Assembly (NCBI GenBank): GCA_013398275.1
Contig: VZSE01002797.1
Coordinates: forward strand, 1-64,000
DNA from: Promerops cafer
Lineage: Eukaryota > Chordata > Aves > Passeriformes > Nectariniidae
Direction: 5' to 3'
Length of the DNA stretch: 64,000 bases
The position numbers and the translations under genes were made by a program. The notes beneath the pieces were generated by a model. The model worked only from the letters and a program-made list of their open reading frames with translations, did no database searches and had not been told where the DNA came from. This document shows, piece by piece, positions 37,201 to 52,200 of the stretch. Positions within the stretch are counted from its first letter, which is position 1. Each line of letters begins with the position of its first letter.

Positions 37201-40200
37201 GCCAGGGATGATTTGTAAAAGACATTATTGGCTGACAAAGCTGGCTTTTGGCTGTCCAAGCCATCAGCAATTACCACCCAGAGGGACATTACCTGTTCTC
37301 AGCTAATGAGGGACACCAGCGCCAAACAGCAGGCACAGACATTAACTGGGGTAGAAAATGGCTCTTTAGGGCTCAGGAAGAAAACTATTCTGAGACATCC
37401 ACAAGAAGCCAAGACATTTCACTTGGTATAAAGGAGACTGTAGAGAAGAAGTGTGTATTGTTCTCCTATGTTTATCTAGACTCAATCAAAGTTATCTAAA
37501 CTCAATCAGACACTGAAAACCATCTTGGGTTTGGACCAGATAAACCTCTCCCCATGAAATTAAGGAGTCACAATTCCTAATTGCTGTCTTAAGCAACAAG
37601 ACTGAAAATCTATGGCACCCTTCAAGCAAACAAACCCATCACCTCAGGGTCGATGTTGTAATTTGGTTTATTTGAGCCTAGAATTTACTGTGTCGCAAAT
37701 GCCATCCCCACCCACTGGGCTCTGGTGAGACCAGCCCCTTCCTCCTGCCCAACTTCTCACTTCCACTTCTGACCCAGGATTTTATTGCAAAGGGAAGCCA
37801 GGGTTACTGGCCATAAAAGGCAAAGACCCATCTGTCACATTTCTGCACAGGGGAGTCAGCTAAGAGGAACTTCAGCAACTTCCTCAAAACTCAGGAAACA
37901 GCAAGAGGCCACTGCCATCCCCCTTATAAGGATTAAAGGGCTTTCCTCCCCTTCCAGCAGGGACGCTCGTGGCCACCAGCACCAGACTGTGGAGGAGCAC
38001 AGATGTCTCATTCTGAAGGAAGACAAAAGGGAAGGGAAAGAAAAAGAGCAGCAGCGAACAGGCAGTTTAGGGAGCTCTGCCCCAGGCTCCCCTGCTCTGC
38101 GAGGGTGCTGCAGATGCACCCTTCTCCTTGGTGACCCAGTGTGCTCCTTTCCATGCAATCCTACTGATGCAGCTGCTGGAATTAACAAGCTGAAAATTTC
38201 AGTAATATCAAGAATGCATCTGGCCTTTCAGTTGTGGCATGTTTATATTTGCTTAACAAACCTCTGTGTTTATTCCATCGGATATTATTCTGAATTCCTA
38301 ACCTCAACTACGGCCATGCTCAATCCAAAAATAAGGGGAGTCAGAAACTATTTCATTCAGGAACATTAACTTTGCCTTTTTTTAATGAAAAAGCATTCTT
38401 TTGCATTTACACTACTAACCACAGCTACACTTAAACTCACTTAACACACAGATGAAGGTGAGATGCCCCTGCACTGAAAATCACTTGCCAGCAGCACATT
38501 GGACCTTGTATTTCACATATATCAACAAGAAAAGCTGACAGGACAATTTCATTTTTGTTTCACTTTCAGAATCACGTGAAACAATGCAGCAGTATTGGGT
38601 GGAAACCACAGAACTGATTATGAGCCCAGAGGTAAAAGTTAACCTGAGCTTGTTTGTCAGGTCTTAATAGCACAATGGTGCTTGGGGAGAAAAGTCAGTG
38701 TGATGCTCACAGGGCATCTTAAAATCCCAAAACATCGCTCACTGTAGTTTTTTTTTTTTGGGGGGGGGGGAGGTTTTTATTTCTGAGGAAACTACATAGT
38801 TGGAGCTTCATAATTTTAGGGTAAGCCAAGGAATCACTGCTTTGTAGTTGCAGTGGCTCCAAGTCTCTTCCTTACAGTGGTTCCTACATGCATGAATGGT
38901 GCCTCCCCCCTTCCCAGCACCAGTCTCGTAAACCAAAACAGTTCCAGTCAGATGGGAACCAAACAACACAAGATGTCCTCTTCCCCATTACATCAAAGAA
39001 AATATTGCTCTGTCCCACACCAGACCTTAGAACAAACTGCTTCACTCTGGGCAAAGTGTCCCACTGATCTCCAGGAAGTCCCACTAGTAGAGCATATGCC
39101 AGTATTTATCTTTAATTTCATTTTTTCAAGTTCAGGTACATAAGCTGAACCTTTGGTAACACATTCTACAACCTTTGTGAAAGGGTTTGGTGTGGTAGGT
39201 TAGATGCTGCCCAACAGCCACAGAAAGACAATCAACCCTCCCCCCCTTTTTTAATACATAAACACTATTGCTTGACTTCCCAGGAGCACAGAGAGGATGT
39301 ATTATAACAGGAAACACAAAAACTTCACTTTTTGGTTTTGACCACCAAGCTAGAACCTCTCCCTTGGAAGAGCAGCTTTTCAGGAGCAGCTTGAAAAACA
39401 CCCTGGCTTACAGCAGCCTCATTACATGACAAGAGAAAGCTCCCCCTCCACAATAAACACCAAAATAAATACAGGTCAGAGAGGCCTCACCCAGCTCCAG
39501 GCTGCAAGCTTTCTTTGTTTAAAAAAGCTTTTCTTTTCTTTCTTTCTTATTGTTTAAAACAGTCTTATTAAATCTGATCTTCACTACCTAATGTTGGGCC
39601 ACTTGGGTCCCACTGCTAAACCTGAGGCTGATGTTCCTTTGCCAGCAAGCCACTGGCCTGTGTTGATTATCCCAAAAACTTCCAGTGCCATTTTATAATG
39701 CAAGACCCTCAGCAGAGATCTTACCCAGAGGGAAAAAAATACCCAAGAAAAAAAACCCCCAAGCAGGTATAACATCTGACTTTACTGTTCTTGAATGCAA
39801 AACTCCACAAGCCCTTTTTGACACGAGGCTCCTAAAAATAACTCATCCTTAAAAAAGTCCAGTTATTTTTATACAGTCACAAGAATCACTGGATTGCTTC
39901 TAATTATCCCATCCTTCCTTGGAATGTCTATTTGTGCTCAACACAACTGGCTGCGACACCAGTGGAATCATAACACATCCTGAATTACAGGCAGCTGGAT
40001 AAGTTTAGTTTCACCTTGTGAACAGCTTTGAGAGAGTGACAGTTAAAAAAAGCCCATTTTACTGTGATCTTTAGAGTCTGTGTTAAAAAGGTGCCAGTTC
40101 AAAGTAGAAACAGATCTTACACCGGCCATGACTGAAAACACAACCTGTGTGTAACAAGGATTCACAGCAGGATTAGAAATGTTCCACCTAAACAGGATCA

Positions 40201-43200
40201 GCAGGCAGATTCCTAAAAAGCCCCAGAGAGTGGTAACACGGAGGAATCTGCTCGAGGCACAACAGAAATATGGACAGTTGTCCATCTGCACCATGCCCAG
40301 CCATTCCAGCTGGACCCTCCCAGTAACCAGGGTACCATGGTACCACTGCACGGCCCCAGAGACTCCCGGGGTGCAGTCAGCACTCAGCTCTTACAGGAAC
40401 TCATTACTGCACACCCAAATATTTGCAAGGAAAACTTGCTAGATGCTTATTCATGGGAGGCCTGGCTCCTGCCTGATTTTCTTAATGCTCCTCACACCCT
40501 GAGGGGAAGAACATTTCCAGAATTAGTCTACAGCCCCATCTTCTTCTCCCAAGCTGCATCTCAAACCCAGAACTCACACCGTATCTTTCTACTATTATTT
40601 AACACTATTTTTTTCCTCACACCATCTTTCTGCTATTGTTTCACACTATTTTTTTCTCCTTTAAAAACGTGATGCTTTTATCTGAAGAGTCATCCATTGC
40701 AATTTGTATTGTCATGGCAACAGGACTCCCTCCCCTGCCCAAAGCCCATCCCCAGGCTCATTGTGCTCATTAACAGACTGGCAGGCAGCAGCCTGCATAC
40801 AGATGAACCTCTCAACGTGGGCTGCTCTCCCTGCAGCTGGACTGACACAGCTCCTGCTATGGGGTTATGGTTGCACCAGAAGAAGGGAAAGAGTCCTCCT
40901 AAGTCAAATTTCCTCTATTCAAAGAAATAAGCTTTTTACTCAAGGCATTTTTGTAGTAGGCACATTTTTGTTGTGCTGGTTAAAATGAAGAGACCCAGGT
41001 TCATAACCTGCCTGAGCGGTGCAATAAAAAATGAATATTTAGAGCAGGTGTAAGAGGGCTTGTGCTAAGGCAGCTTGGACATACTGATACAGAAAAAGGG
41101 GAAGATTGCTCCACAAAGGAACACAGCCAAGAACAGGGCTCTGGAGCCCTCTTACGGCAGCTCTCTCTCAGCTTCCTCAGAGCAGAATTCCATGTACGCC
41201 TCGCAGTGTCTGTAAGGACACGGGTGCAGTGCCATTAAGACAGGGTGGGAAAGAACACCTTCTGGCTTTGATCATACAAATGTTAAAACCCCACACCTGC
41301 AGCTCCTTCAGTGGTCCTGCTGGGTGTGCAAAGACTGGACAAGCCCCACGTTTAAATTGGGACAGAGGGATACTGAGACCAATCTCCTCCACAGCTAAAG
41401 TGCTGCTTCAGCAACAGAAACACGTAAGGAAAAAACCCAATTCACTGCTCCAGTGCTAACAACTGCTCCATGGGCATGTCAGGCTGACCAGTGCCATGTA
41501 GGAAGGCCAGACTGGTTTCAGACCAACACTTTCTTGACTTCTCTAAGCCAATAAGTTCTGATACAGCCACAGAGCTCAGTTCCAAAGTCTCTGCCCAGCA
41601 GCCACTCTGGGAGCACATGGCAAGGAGGGGGTTCACCTAAAGCTGGGAAAAGCACAGCTGCTGGGCTCCGAAGGGGTTACAGAGATTCAACAGCAGGGAA
41701 ATATTTATGGAGAAAAGATGCTGAGCTGTGCATGATTTCCAGGCTGGAGATGGTTTTAATTTACCTCTTGCAAAGGCTGTGATTATTTGCTGCTGGTTTT
41801 TGTTGAAAGCAGCTATTCGAGGCTCACCTACTCCCTCTGGTGTCACAGCTCTGCAGCTGAGCCAGAACAAAACAGCCCCTAAACTCACACAAACTACAAG
41901 GAATTCTGCTTTTTTTCCCTCTCTGTAAAAGAGGAAGCCATATTTATAAGCAGTAGTGATTACCCTTCCCAGGCACAAAGCAGTCTTTGACTATAGCACA
42001 CTAAGGACAGTACAGACATCTCCTAGAGCTTAGGGCTACAGCCAGGAGCAGATCTCTTTCTTTTCCAGCTCTTCCTTTAGAGACTGCCTGACTTTAGCTC
42101 AACTGCAGCATCCACCGCGCTCCTCACTAGATTTTCCTATAGTTCTGGTCAGCATTGACATGCCTGTGTTAAAGTATTAGTTCAGATATTTTTATGAGAT
42201 GTTTTAAAACTGGGGAAGTATGTATCATCATTGTTACACGACTGGAGTCAGGCACCCAATGCTCCTGGGACTAGCTGTACACTGCAGGAGGAAGCTGCAT
42301 CTCACCAGCCCTCTCACACCACTCCATGAACTCCAGGAACCTGCACAGCCCCACAGACAGAAGGGATCCAGTTTTCACCATGGTTAAAAACTGCCACCTC
42401 CCAACCAGTGCTGCTTCCCCATGCATTTCCCAGATGCCATCCTGCTGCATGGTTGTTCTGCTTCTTTCTTCTCAGCCTGCTCCTACTCTTCTTTGCCTTT
42501 ATGTTTCTTGTGCTTTCTTTCACTGCTGAGCTGCCATACGATGCTGCTATAGCAGCAAGGAGAACAAACACAGCTCCTTATCCTCCCTTTTTCATTTGTA
42601 GCTGCTTCTCTCCCCATTCCACTTGGGAATCTTGCATCCTCTCTTGCACTGTCTGCCCCAAGCCTTGTCCCCAAGCTGGCAGCAGCTTACCCAGCCTGGC
42701 AGAATCCCTCCCCAGCCCATGTGAACAAGGTTTCCAAGCTCTCCTCATAAAGCATCTACTCCACATTCTCCGATTAATACATACCTTGAAGGGAACCATA
42801 AATATTTGCCTGGATTTTCTGTTAATCTTGCTCTGACAAAGCTATTAGGATTACTGGAGTGTGGGTTGATAAGCAATGGGGTGAGTGCTGGAGTGTTTCG
42901 GGAGATGACAGCAACATCTTGCTGTATTTCACTGATGTGGATGCCTTGGTGACCTGCACTAATCCACTCGGAAAATTACTATGAGAGAACAAAGAGTCTT
43001 AAAATATGAAGCTGAGGGAGGTGGAGTGCTGCAAAGAGAAGTTTATTTCCAGACCAGCCTTTTCTAAATATATGCATAAACATCTGTATTCAGCACTCAG
43101 TGGAGAATCACGAGCTGAAATGAGCAGAGAATAACCCAGAGCAGGACCTCCCCACACACTCACAGCCACATGCATTGGTCCAGCAGGAGAAATCCAGGAG

Positions 43201-46200
43201 CCCTAATTTATAGCATAACCTTTCTCTCAGTACACACACACACACACAGAAGAACAGGAACCCTCAGCCTGAACAACAGCCATTTAACAAAGCACCATAC
43301 AAAACAAAGGCGGTTTTGCAGAGTTCAGGTTAAAAGCAGAGTTTTGGATGCAGTAATGACCTGCAGCCCTTTTCACACAGACCTCTTACTCCTGAATATT
43401 AAAATGCTGCTTAGTTCCTTCACCAGCATAATTAGCATGACCCAGTGTAGGGTCAGTAGAAGTCCATCTAGGCCTGCTGTTTGGAGGGCAAGGAGGAAGC
43501 TCCTTATGGACAGGGCAGGAATGCTGCTCCTCACACTGCTCCCCATGGGCCAGGGACAGTCTGCACTTTATCTAATAGCTCTCTCTAAATTCTTCTTTGA
43601 ATTTGCACTGTGGCCTTTGAATCACACGTGTTCTGAGGTTGTCTCTCCCCTGCCAGCACTAATTAACACACCACAGGATTCCCAGGAGTGTCACCTACCC
43701 AATCCAGGCTCCCATTCCCTGCAGTCCCTCAGCTCCATGGCTCTGTCAGTCACGTGTTCACACCTAGGTTGGCTCAGCCTGGCCAATCCAGCTGGATCAC
43801 AGCTGGAAGTGATGGGGCTGCAGACTTAGGATGTTACAGCAATAGATTTCAACTCAGAATGAGCCAAAAGTGACCGTTAAATAGGGTGTCCTATAAAAGC
43901 ACCTATTCCTTTCATTCCATTTACAACTAAGTCTAAAGTCTTCCCCTTCCCCCTTCTCTATCAGGATCTCCAACTTGATCCTAAAGCTCCAAGATGACTC
44001 AAAGCACGGGTTTTCAGCCAGCTCTGTCTTTTAGACTTTTAATACTATCTTCTCATTATCTGTTACATTTAAAATATTACACACATCTCTGGAGGTGTAC
44101 CCTGACAGACTCATCAAGTGATCTCAACATTTCTCCTCAGAGACTTAGCTTTAACATCTTACTGTCTGTAAGGCAGATTTCTAGACTGCAGAGAATAATT
44201 TTAAACTTCTTCTAAGGGTCTTCTACCTTCCTGTCATTCTTGACTAAGAACCAGAACAAAACACTTGGTGTCACTAATGTCATAATATAAAGAAAATGCA
44301 ATCTGACTCCATATGCCCAACGTGTAAGTCCAAGGACTACAACAGCTTTCCTGGTAATTGGCACTGCTTGCTTTCACTTTTCCATAGTGATGAGGTACTT
44401 CAGAAAAAATGATCCAGTCCAAATTTTTGGGACAGCATGTCATCAAACCCACAGAGAGTGGCAAGAAGGTTCACTGATACTGCAAAGGCACTCTGAGCAG
44501 AAAGCAATCTGGAGTAACATATGCAAGCAGATCACGGGAATTTTGCATATTCCTGACAAGCAGCTGTAATGATTCCATGTGGGAGACAAGTCAGAGGACT
44601 GTCAGAGGATCTCAGTCTGCTTCGGTATGGCTGTAGAGTTGCACAATTCTTTACACACAAGAACAGTCCACCCAATGCACTGAGTAAATGCCTTTTAGTT
44701 TTACATAACCAAATCAGCCAGGCCAGCCTTTCCCCCACACCCTGGAGCTCCCCAGTGCCTCTGGGCTGTTTATCCAGTCTCACAGGCCAAGGAAAAATTA
44801 GAGAATGGGTGTCCAGGAACAGCAGGAGGGTGTGTATTTGCAGGCACACACAGCATCCACACTAATACCAACACTCATTTTTGCAGATACTTCCTGGGCA
44901 CTGGAGATGGCAGATATCCCATTTCTCTAGAAAAAAAGCTGAAGAATAACCCCTGATTTCAGAGTAACAATTGATCGGTGTCTTAGCCATGGCAACTTGC
45001 CACCTATAAACAGATGCAGGCGAGGGATAACATGTCTCTTATTCAGCAGCTACTTCATTCCCATTTAACTTTCAGAGCTCACAGGAGGGAAGAGAAAAAC
45101 CAACAGCTACAGCTAATGCACAGCAGCTCTCGCCTCATCAGGCCATCTCATTCCTGCTCACAGCTGGACCCTGAGGCTGCCCCTCACAGCGACAGAGATT
45201 GGAGCCAAATGCAATGTGAGAGCACTGCTACACACAAGGCTGTTCCCAAGCACTTAGCCCTGGTATGAGCCACCCTTGTTGGGATCGAGATATCTAATTT
45301 ATACCACACGTTTTAATTTATCTCCTTATGGAGGTAAGGCACAAGGAAAGTAATTGCAAGTGTCACAGCAATACATGAGAGTTCAAGTGTCAGACAAGGG
45401 ACCTGATCCACGTGTTTGGGAAGGACCCAGGGCTTCTACCTGGCCCTCAGGGGATTCCCTGACTTTTTCCATCGTTTTTACTCATTCGCACACCTTGAGT
45501 TCACCGTAGTGCTTGGAACAGGAAAAGGAAAGGAAATATATCACAGAATGGTTTGGGTTGGAAAGGACCTTAAAGCTCATCTTGTTCCACCCCCTGCCAT
45601 GGGCAGGGATACCTTCCACTAGCCCAGGTTGCTCCAAGCCCTGTCCAACCCGGCCTTGGACACTTCCAGGGACGGGGAATCCACAACTTCGCTGGGCAAA
45701 CACAATTATACCCAGGACACTGCAGTGCTTATTTTTTTATATCAGGGGTCAGCCTGGACTAGGTGAAGGGTGCTTTGCTTTCGGAGAGCAGCTCAAACCA
45801 GCTGTGTTAAGTCTCCTGTGCAGAACACGGTTTAGTCTGGCAGATGGAGATGCTAAGTGAGACTCATTAATCTGTTAGCACTTTCACCCACCCACCGAAA
45901 TCCCAGTGGTCTGAAGTCATGGTTTTCTGACAAATCCAGAAATCTATAGCTTGTACAACAGCTGCAACCAGAGTAAAGTTCCAGGAAGAAAAAAAAAAAT
46001 GTTTCATTTAACTACACGGGTAAGTAGGTCAAAATTATCCAAAGGATCTCAGAGTATAAGAAATTTGTGTCTGAAAGTATCTGCATGCTAGTTTGTGGTA
46101 CAAAACTGGAAAAGGCAACTAATAACTCCTGCATAGCACCTGGTCTTCACTCTGCACACCTGAAACACCACAAAGGGTTAAAGCTACAGGACAACAAAAT

Positions 46201-49200
46201 CCTCCAAAAGAAAAGCTTTTCTTAAACACCCCAGTTGTTACCTGCAGACAGAATAGCTACAAAACCAACTCTTGTTCACATAACCTCATCTCATTATCCT
46301 CTACCCCAGACACAGAACAGTCAAGACCAAGGCTCTAAACAACAAATAAAGCTCAGAAGTTGGCAAGCTGTGTTCAGGGCTGGCTGGTGCTGTGCCTATC
46401 TCCATATCTAGAAAGGTTCAAGGTGCTCATTCTGGGAGGCCAAGAAAAACTAAATATAGTAGCAGGCTACCAGCAAACACCCAACCTGGCATGGCTTCCA
46501 GCTACCTGAAAAACCCATCCCCCTCTCTGCAGGCCTTTCCCTTCTTTGGGGAGAACGTGCTGTAAGGAAGCACTTTCAGGTTTTACTTACATGGATAATT
46601 GCAGAAACTAAGGGATGGAGGTAATGCAATAACAGCACTGATACTTCTCACTCAGGGGGATCATCTGGCTCTTTCAGATTGGGGTTTTTTATTAAGCCTG
46701 ACATCCACTCACGAATAGGAGGGAGCATCCTCCCCTCACGTGTCAGGAGCCAAGTCCTCGTACAGCAACTGCCTCTAGGAGCAGAGACACCATCCAAGAG
46801 CATCTGTTTTGTTTCAACCTCTGCCCTTAAAGGAGGGCCCAGAAAGGAAAAAAAACCCAAACCCTTTAAGCTGCAGACTGGCTTTGTTGGTGCCTATGAG
46901 GTTTTCAATCAGAAAAAGCCTCGGGGAGAGCTGCTCACCTCTTGGCTTCTGAATGGCATCACGGATGTTGTGTTTTAAGCTGCAACCCTGAAGACAGACC
47001 CCAATTTTGACCAGGCTTTGAGATTTAGCTTAAAGGCATGCATGCTCCCTACACAAAAAAAAAAATGAGGTCAAAGAAGCTTCTTTTGAAAAAATAAATA
47101 GAGCAATAAAGCATTCTTTCAGATTGGCTTCGCAGGGGATAAATCACTGAACAAATACAGCCATCTTATCTTGTTGGCAAATGGCACATTACAGCATCCA
47201 GCTTCACGGGAAATGCGCTGCTTGGTCGGAGAGCAAACTGATTTCTCATTGTCTTGGAAAACGCTGCTCTTTACTTTTTACAAGACTCGTTTGTTTTTAA
47301 AAAAAACACATGATCTCTAAGCAGTGCCAAGCCTGCTTTGCCTCCTGATGCCTTAGGACTTCCTAGCAACCTCACAGCAGAAACATGATCCATCTCCTTT
47401 GACCAGGAGGACAACTTGTTTAAAATGGTATCCCAACAATATCCTGGCTGCCCTCCTGGCATTCCCCACATGGATGGGATGCAGCAACCACAGGATTCCA
47501 TGAACAATGGGGGGAAGGAGGTGAGGCAGGCAAGGCTCTCACAGTACATGGAGGTAAAGCTTTCCCCAAACCTTCCGTTTTTAGCCTCTTTGTCCTTTCT
47601 AAAATCAAATGCAGACACTAAGGACACTCAGTGAGGAACAAGAGCTCATGGGTGGTTACAGAACCATCCCTGGCTGTGGCATCCAGCAGCAGCGACGCCT
47701 GTTCAGCATTTTGGCACTGATTTATGACAGGTATACTTGCCTTTCCATTAGCCACAGCTCTCTCATTGACCCCTGAGCTCGGAGAGGCAGCCTCGACACT
47801 AAACTCCCCTTGGCTTTCGGTCCCGCTGACCTCATCCCCAAAACTCGCTGCCATGTTTTACATCAGCATTCCATTAATGCTCCCCTGGCTCGGGGAAACA
47901 TCTGCTCTGTTTACACTGGTGGCAGCACAGAGACCACTTAAAGTATCACCTCTGCTCCCCCAGCCCACGGAGGGAGGAGCAGCCGTGCACGGGGCGGGCC
48001 CTGGACCTCCCGACCCCGGCACTCCAACCTGGCCATTAGTCACTCAACAGGGCACAGGGCTCTCACACCATCAAGGCATGGGAGAGGTGTTGGGTAGCAG
48101 AGAAGGTGGATTCCTCCAGGCCAGAAGTGCAAGTCTGAGAGGGGAATTTGTGCTCACCCTAGCTGAAGATGAGCAGGCTGACTGGAAATAAGGATGGGTG
48201 AAAGAATGTCAGAAAATGATTATATTTTTTAAATCCAAATGGTTTTACAGATTGAGGCTGAGATTCAATGGATATGGATGGTTAATGGTCCTCTTAACCA
48301 AATGTGCAATTCCAAGGTGCTGCTGGGTGCCAAAGCCACCCTCACATCCCTCCAGCTCCATGACCAGGGCAGGGGGCCCTGCAGAGTGGTTTGTCCCATA
48401 GCAACAGGGAGGGACAAGATATCTTCTTGAAAGCAAAGCACAGTTCATCCAAAACAATCCCCCCAAAAGCACTGCAGGAACCACCACAAACACCACAGCT
48501 TAGCTGCAGCCACCTGGGAGAGCCCGACAGCTCTGAAATACCTGTTCAGGCAGGGGATGCTTATCTATCAGTACTACGTGCTGGAGGCTTAGGGCAAGTC
48601 TCCACCAGATCAAGGGGGATGTTACTACATATTTTCCCAAGGATTTCTGACAGCCAAGACCTCCAAAAGACAAACCCCAAACACTTGTTGCTGCTGTTGT
48701 TCCAGTGTTAGGTGTGCATTAAATTAACCCCCAATGTCTTCTGCTGCTGCTGGAAGCTTCCTTTACTATTAACCATCCAGTCAAGGCTATAGATGCTAAC
48801 AAGCCCATTAGGACACAAAAATGTACAGCAGCCTTGGAATATCCAACAGCAACTGCCACAATAGAGGCCTAGCACACAACATAAAGGGCATTCAGCAAGG
48901 GACATCAGCTTTTGTTATAATGAAGTCAGGAACAGGTTTTTCCCATCACTGATTATCTCAACAGTCCATGAATCTGCTGCATTTTAGATTTTTGCCTTGC
49001 CCTTGGACAGAGCTTGGACTATGAACTCACACAAAAAGACCCTGACACTCACAGAGGGCTTAGACCACTATTCCAACATCCCTATAAACAAGCAACAAAC
49101 CCCCAAACCACCCTTCTAAAATTCTTTAATTTTGAAACTGCACACTAATGAAGTCTGGTTTGATTGGGGCTGTGCCATGCAATTCTGTTGACTTAACCCA

Positions 49201-52200
49201 ACCAATCCTGAATGCGATGACAGGTATTGGGAGTGAAAAGAATAAAAACTGTATTTGCCTGTGATCTTCTGCAATACATAACAGAAGAGTAACACAATCT
49301 GCACAAACACTCCCTCTTTTTCAGCTCATTCCCAGTGTTCAAAGTATCAGCAGGTCACAGCTTTGCCAATTCTACCACAAAGCTGAAACACTGACTTAAG
49401 GATTTTTATCAAGTCCTCTTTCAACCAAAAAGATGAAAACTCAGCCAAAAGGGAAGAAGCTGGCATTGAATGAGACAAATCAAATTGTCCCTTTCCGGTT
49501 CCTTAATTCACATGTTAGGGGACCACCACAGCTGGGAATTTCAATCTCTGGAGCAATTAAAGAAAATTAAATTCAGGGAATGAGGCCTTATGCACTCAAA
49601 GCTTCATTAACCCTCTTGCCTTTTAATTAAAAACGTGCACATGAAATTTTGGACAGAGTACTCGCCTCACTGACAATGCTCAATTTTAGTGGCAAATCAG
49701 TACTTGCCTTTTTTTAAAAAAAAAAGTACACTGGGATTGTAAACTCTAGACCTCTCCAGCTTCACAATGGCTTTATTAAATACAGTAGAAAATACTGCCT
49801 ATCACCAGCTCCCACTTCATGGGAACGTCTGCTCTCCCTCAAATACACCAGCAAAGCTCTGCTTTGGGCTCACTTCAAGATAACAGACAGCCCCCACCAA
49901 CACCACGGATAAAACATGAGCCAGGATTTAAGAGCCCTACACTTACTACAATCAGTAAGAGAAATAAAGTTGGTGAGCTACAGCAGGATAGGTTTTACAG
50001 CCCACGGAGCAGAGATTAGAGCAGCCAGCCTCTCTTTTAAATACTGCTCATCCTTACAAAAGGCTCAGGCAGGCGCCAAAGGCGGTGTGTGACTAGGACA
50101 GTTTAACGGATAATCTTTGAAAGGGGATATTGTCAAGTCTGCCCAGCCTAAATATTGAGCTGGCTTTGTGTGAGTTACCATCTGACTTGTGAGGGAGTCA
50201 CGCTGCTCCTGCGCCGGCCTCCCGCCTTCCTGGCAATGTCAGTGAAGCAGACTGGAGCTCACGGAGATGCGCGGCCGCCTGGCAGGGACTGAGCGCCGAC
50301 TGCTTTGATGCTTCCCCACATCCATCCAGAACAGGGGCCCCCACCTGATGCACGGGCAGGCAGTCCCACGTTCTGGGACCAGCAGCACGGAGAGGGAAGA
50401 CACACACGGTCCCTTCGTTGTGTCCAAGAGACTTCTCAGGAATCTGCCACCTCGAGCCAGACGTTTCACCAAGAGATGTGTTCTCTTCACTAGCAACCGA
50501 AGTTATGCCTCTGGGAGGGATCAGCCTTCAGTTTGTCTATTTTCTTTGTAAGCATGTGTTTGGGAGAGGGACTTGTCTTTTTCCAGCACACACTGATCAG
50601 TTCTGGGTTTGTAGTTTACTGCTGAGCGATGCATTTTAGCTGTTTTGACTATTCAAAGAGGACAGAGTACGTTTAGAGATGACCTTCTCTGACTGTCACT
50701 TAGCATAAGAGTCGATACATTTTACAGTCAATGACACTCCCATCTTCACACGTGCCCCCCTCTCAAGGGGAAAGCTAACACAACAGACAACTGTTCACAC
50801 AAGGGATGCCAGATTCCCAAGCGGATGCTTTGCCCAATTGAGTGAAGAGGCACAGCTCCATTAAGCAGAAGCAAGCAATTCCTCATGCCCAATATTCCCA
50901 GGTTAATTGCTGCATCCCTAAAATAATGTTCTGGTTTAATAGCAGCCGTATTCTCTCACATGGAGCAGAGTGAGCTGTTTGCTGCTGTAGGATGCCCTTG
51001 GTGCTACCAAGGACAATCTGAACGCACTGAGCATGACAGGCTCTTGCTGAATGCAAAAATAAACGCAGCCACTTTGCTTCCTCAGCCTTTGACACCAATA
51101 GGGGAAGGGGCTTCCTGCTACAGCAATGAGGAGCACGTGAATTTTGTGATGCTTGAAGTGTTGCCAGGCAGAGCACAACCCATCACTCCATTTCTCTGTT
51201 GCTGGAAATTACAGGTCCATTAACCCTTCTCTGTGCGTGAGATGCTTTTCCCATCTGCATGCAGCAAATAAGCAAAGAGGATGTGCATGGTAAGTGTGCA
51301 CAGGTGTGCTCCAGGGTGAAGGAGGCATTTCCAATGCAAACCTGCCCATACAAACAGTTCTGCTCTCCAGTTCTGATGCTATGATTTTATGATGACAACA
51401 TTTCCTGACCCAGTTTCTATCTTGCTCCCCATTCCTCTGCTACAAGTAGTAATTAGTAATGTCAGTGTTCTGGCTGAATTGCTACAGTCCATTAATAATG
51501 CAAGAGTAGTAACAGAGAGAGAGCAGAAGAAAAGATGCTTGAAGGTTAAAAGCAATAAGAGAATGCATTTTGGGGGACATTGGAAGGGGAGAGGAGAAGA
51601 GAATTGCTGGCCTACTGAGATTATAAACCATACACTTCAAAACATACCATTCCTTTCAGGTGGAAGTGGTGGGTGAGTCAGTCATGGCTAATTAGAGGAT
51701 AATATGCAAATAGGAATGACACATAGAGGTGATTTTTACTAAATTAGAAGTAAACTTGTGTTTCACCTCCCCTTTGCCCCTCTAAACCTGCTGCCTCACC
51801 ACTCGGTGCTCCCGTTCCTCCGTTACTCATGCTCCGGAGGTCAGCGGTAACCTGGGACTCCACACATGACACACACTGAAGTTTCCTCTCTGCAGAGAAT
51901 TTCTGCTGAGACCAGCCCATACCTGCCCATCTAGAGCCAAACCTTTAATGCCACTAACCCATCTGCTCCGGGCACACCTTAACCCCAGGCTCTGCTAAAG
52001 CTGTTTATGACGTGTCCTATGAACCTAAAATAGAGCTGGGTTTGAATAGGTAACCCAGCACTTCCCTGGGCTTCCAAGGCTTGGGAATCTTCTCCAATTG
52101 ACAGCAGCTCCCTCGAGAGCAAGAGCTTCAGCCCCAACTAAGGCACACAATCCTCCCCATGACACTGAATCAAGCTGCTGGAACTGCATCCTCTACTGCA

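Noticed and set aside
40331..40344. 14-bp perfect palindrome GGTACCATGGTACC
   Set aside because: Several such palindromes are expected by chance in 64 kb, and no flanking structure extends it.
43170..43829. 219-codon + strand frame
   Set aside because: Includes translation of the AC microsatellite (HTHTH) and otherwise looks random.
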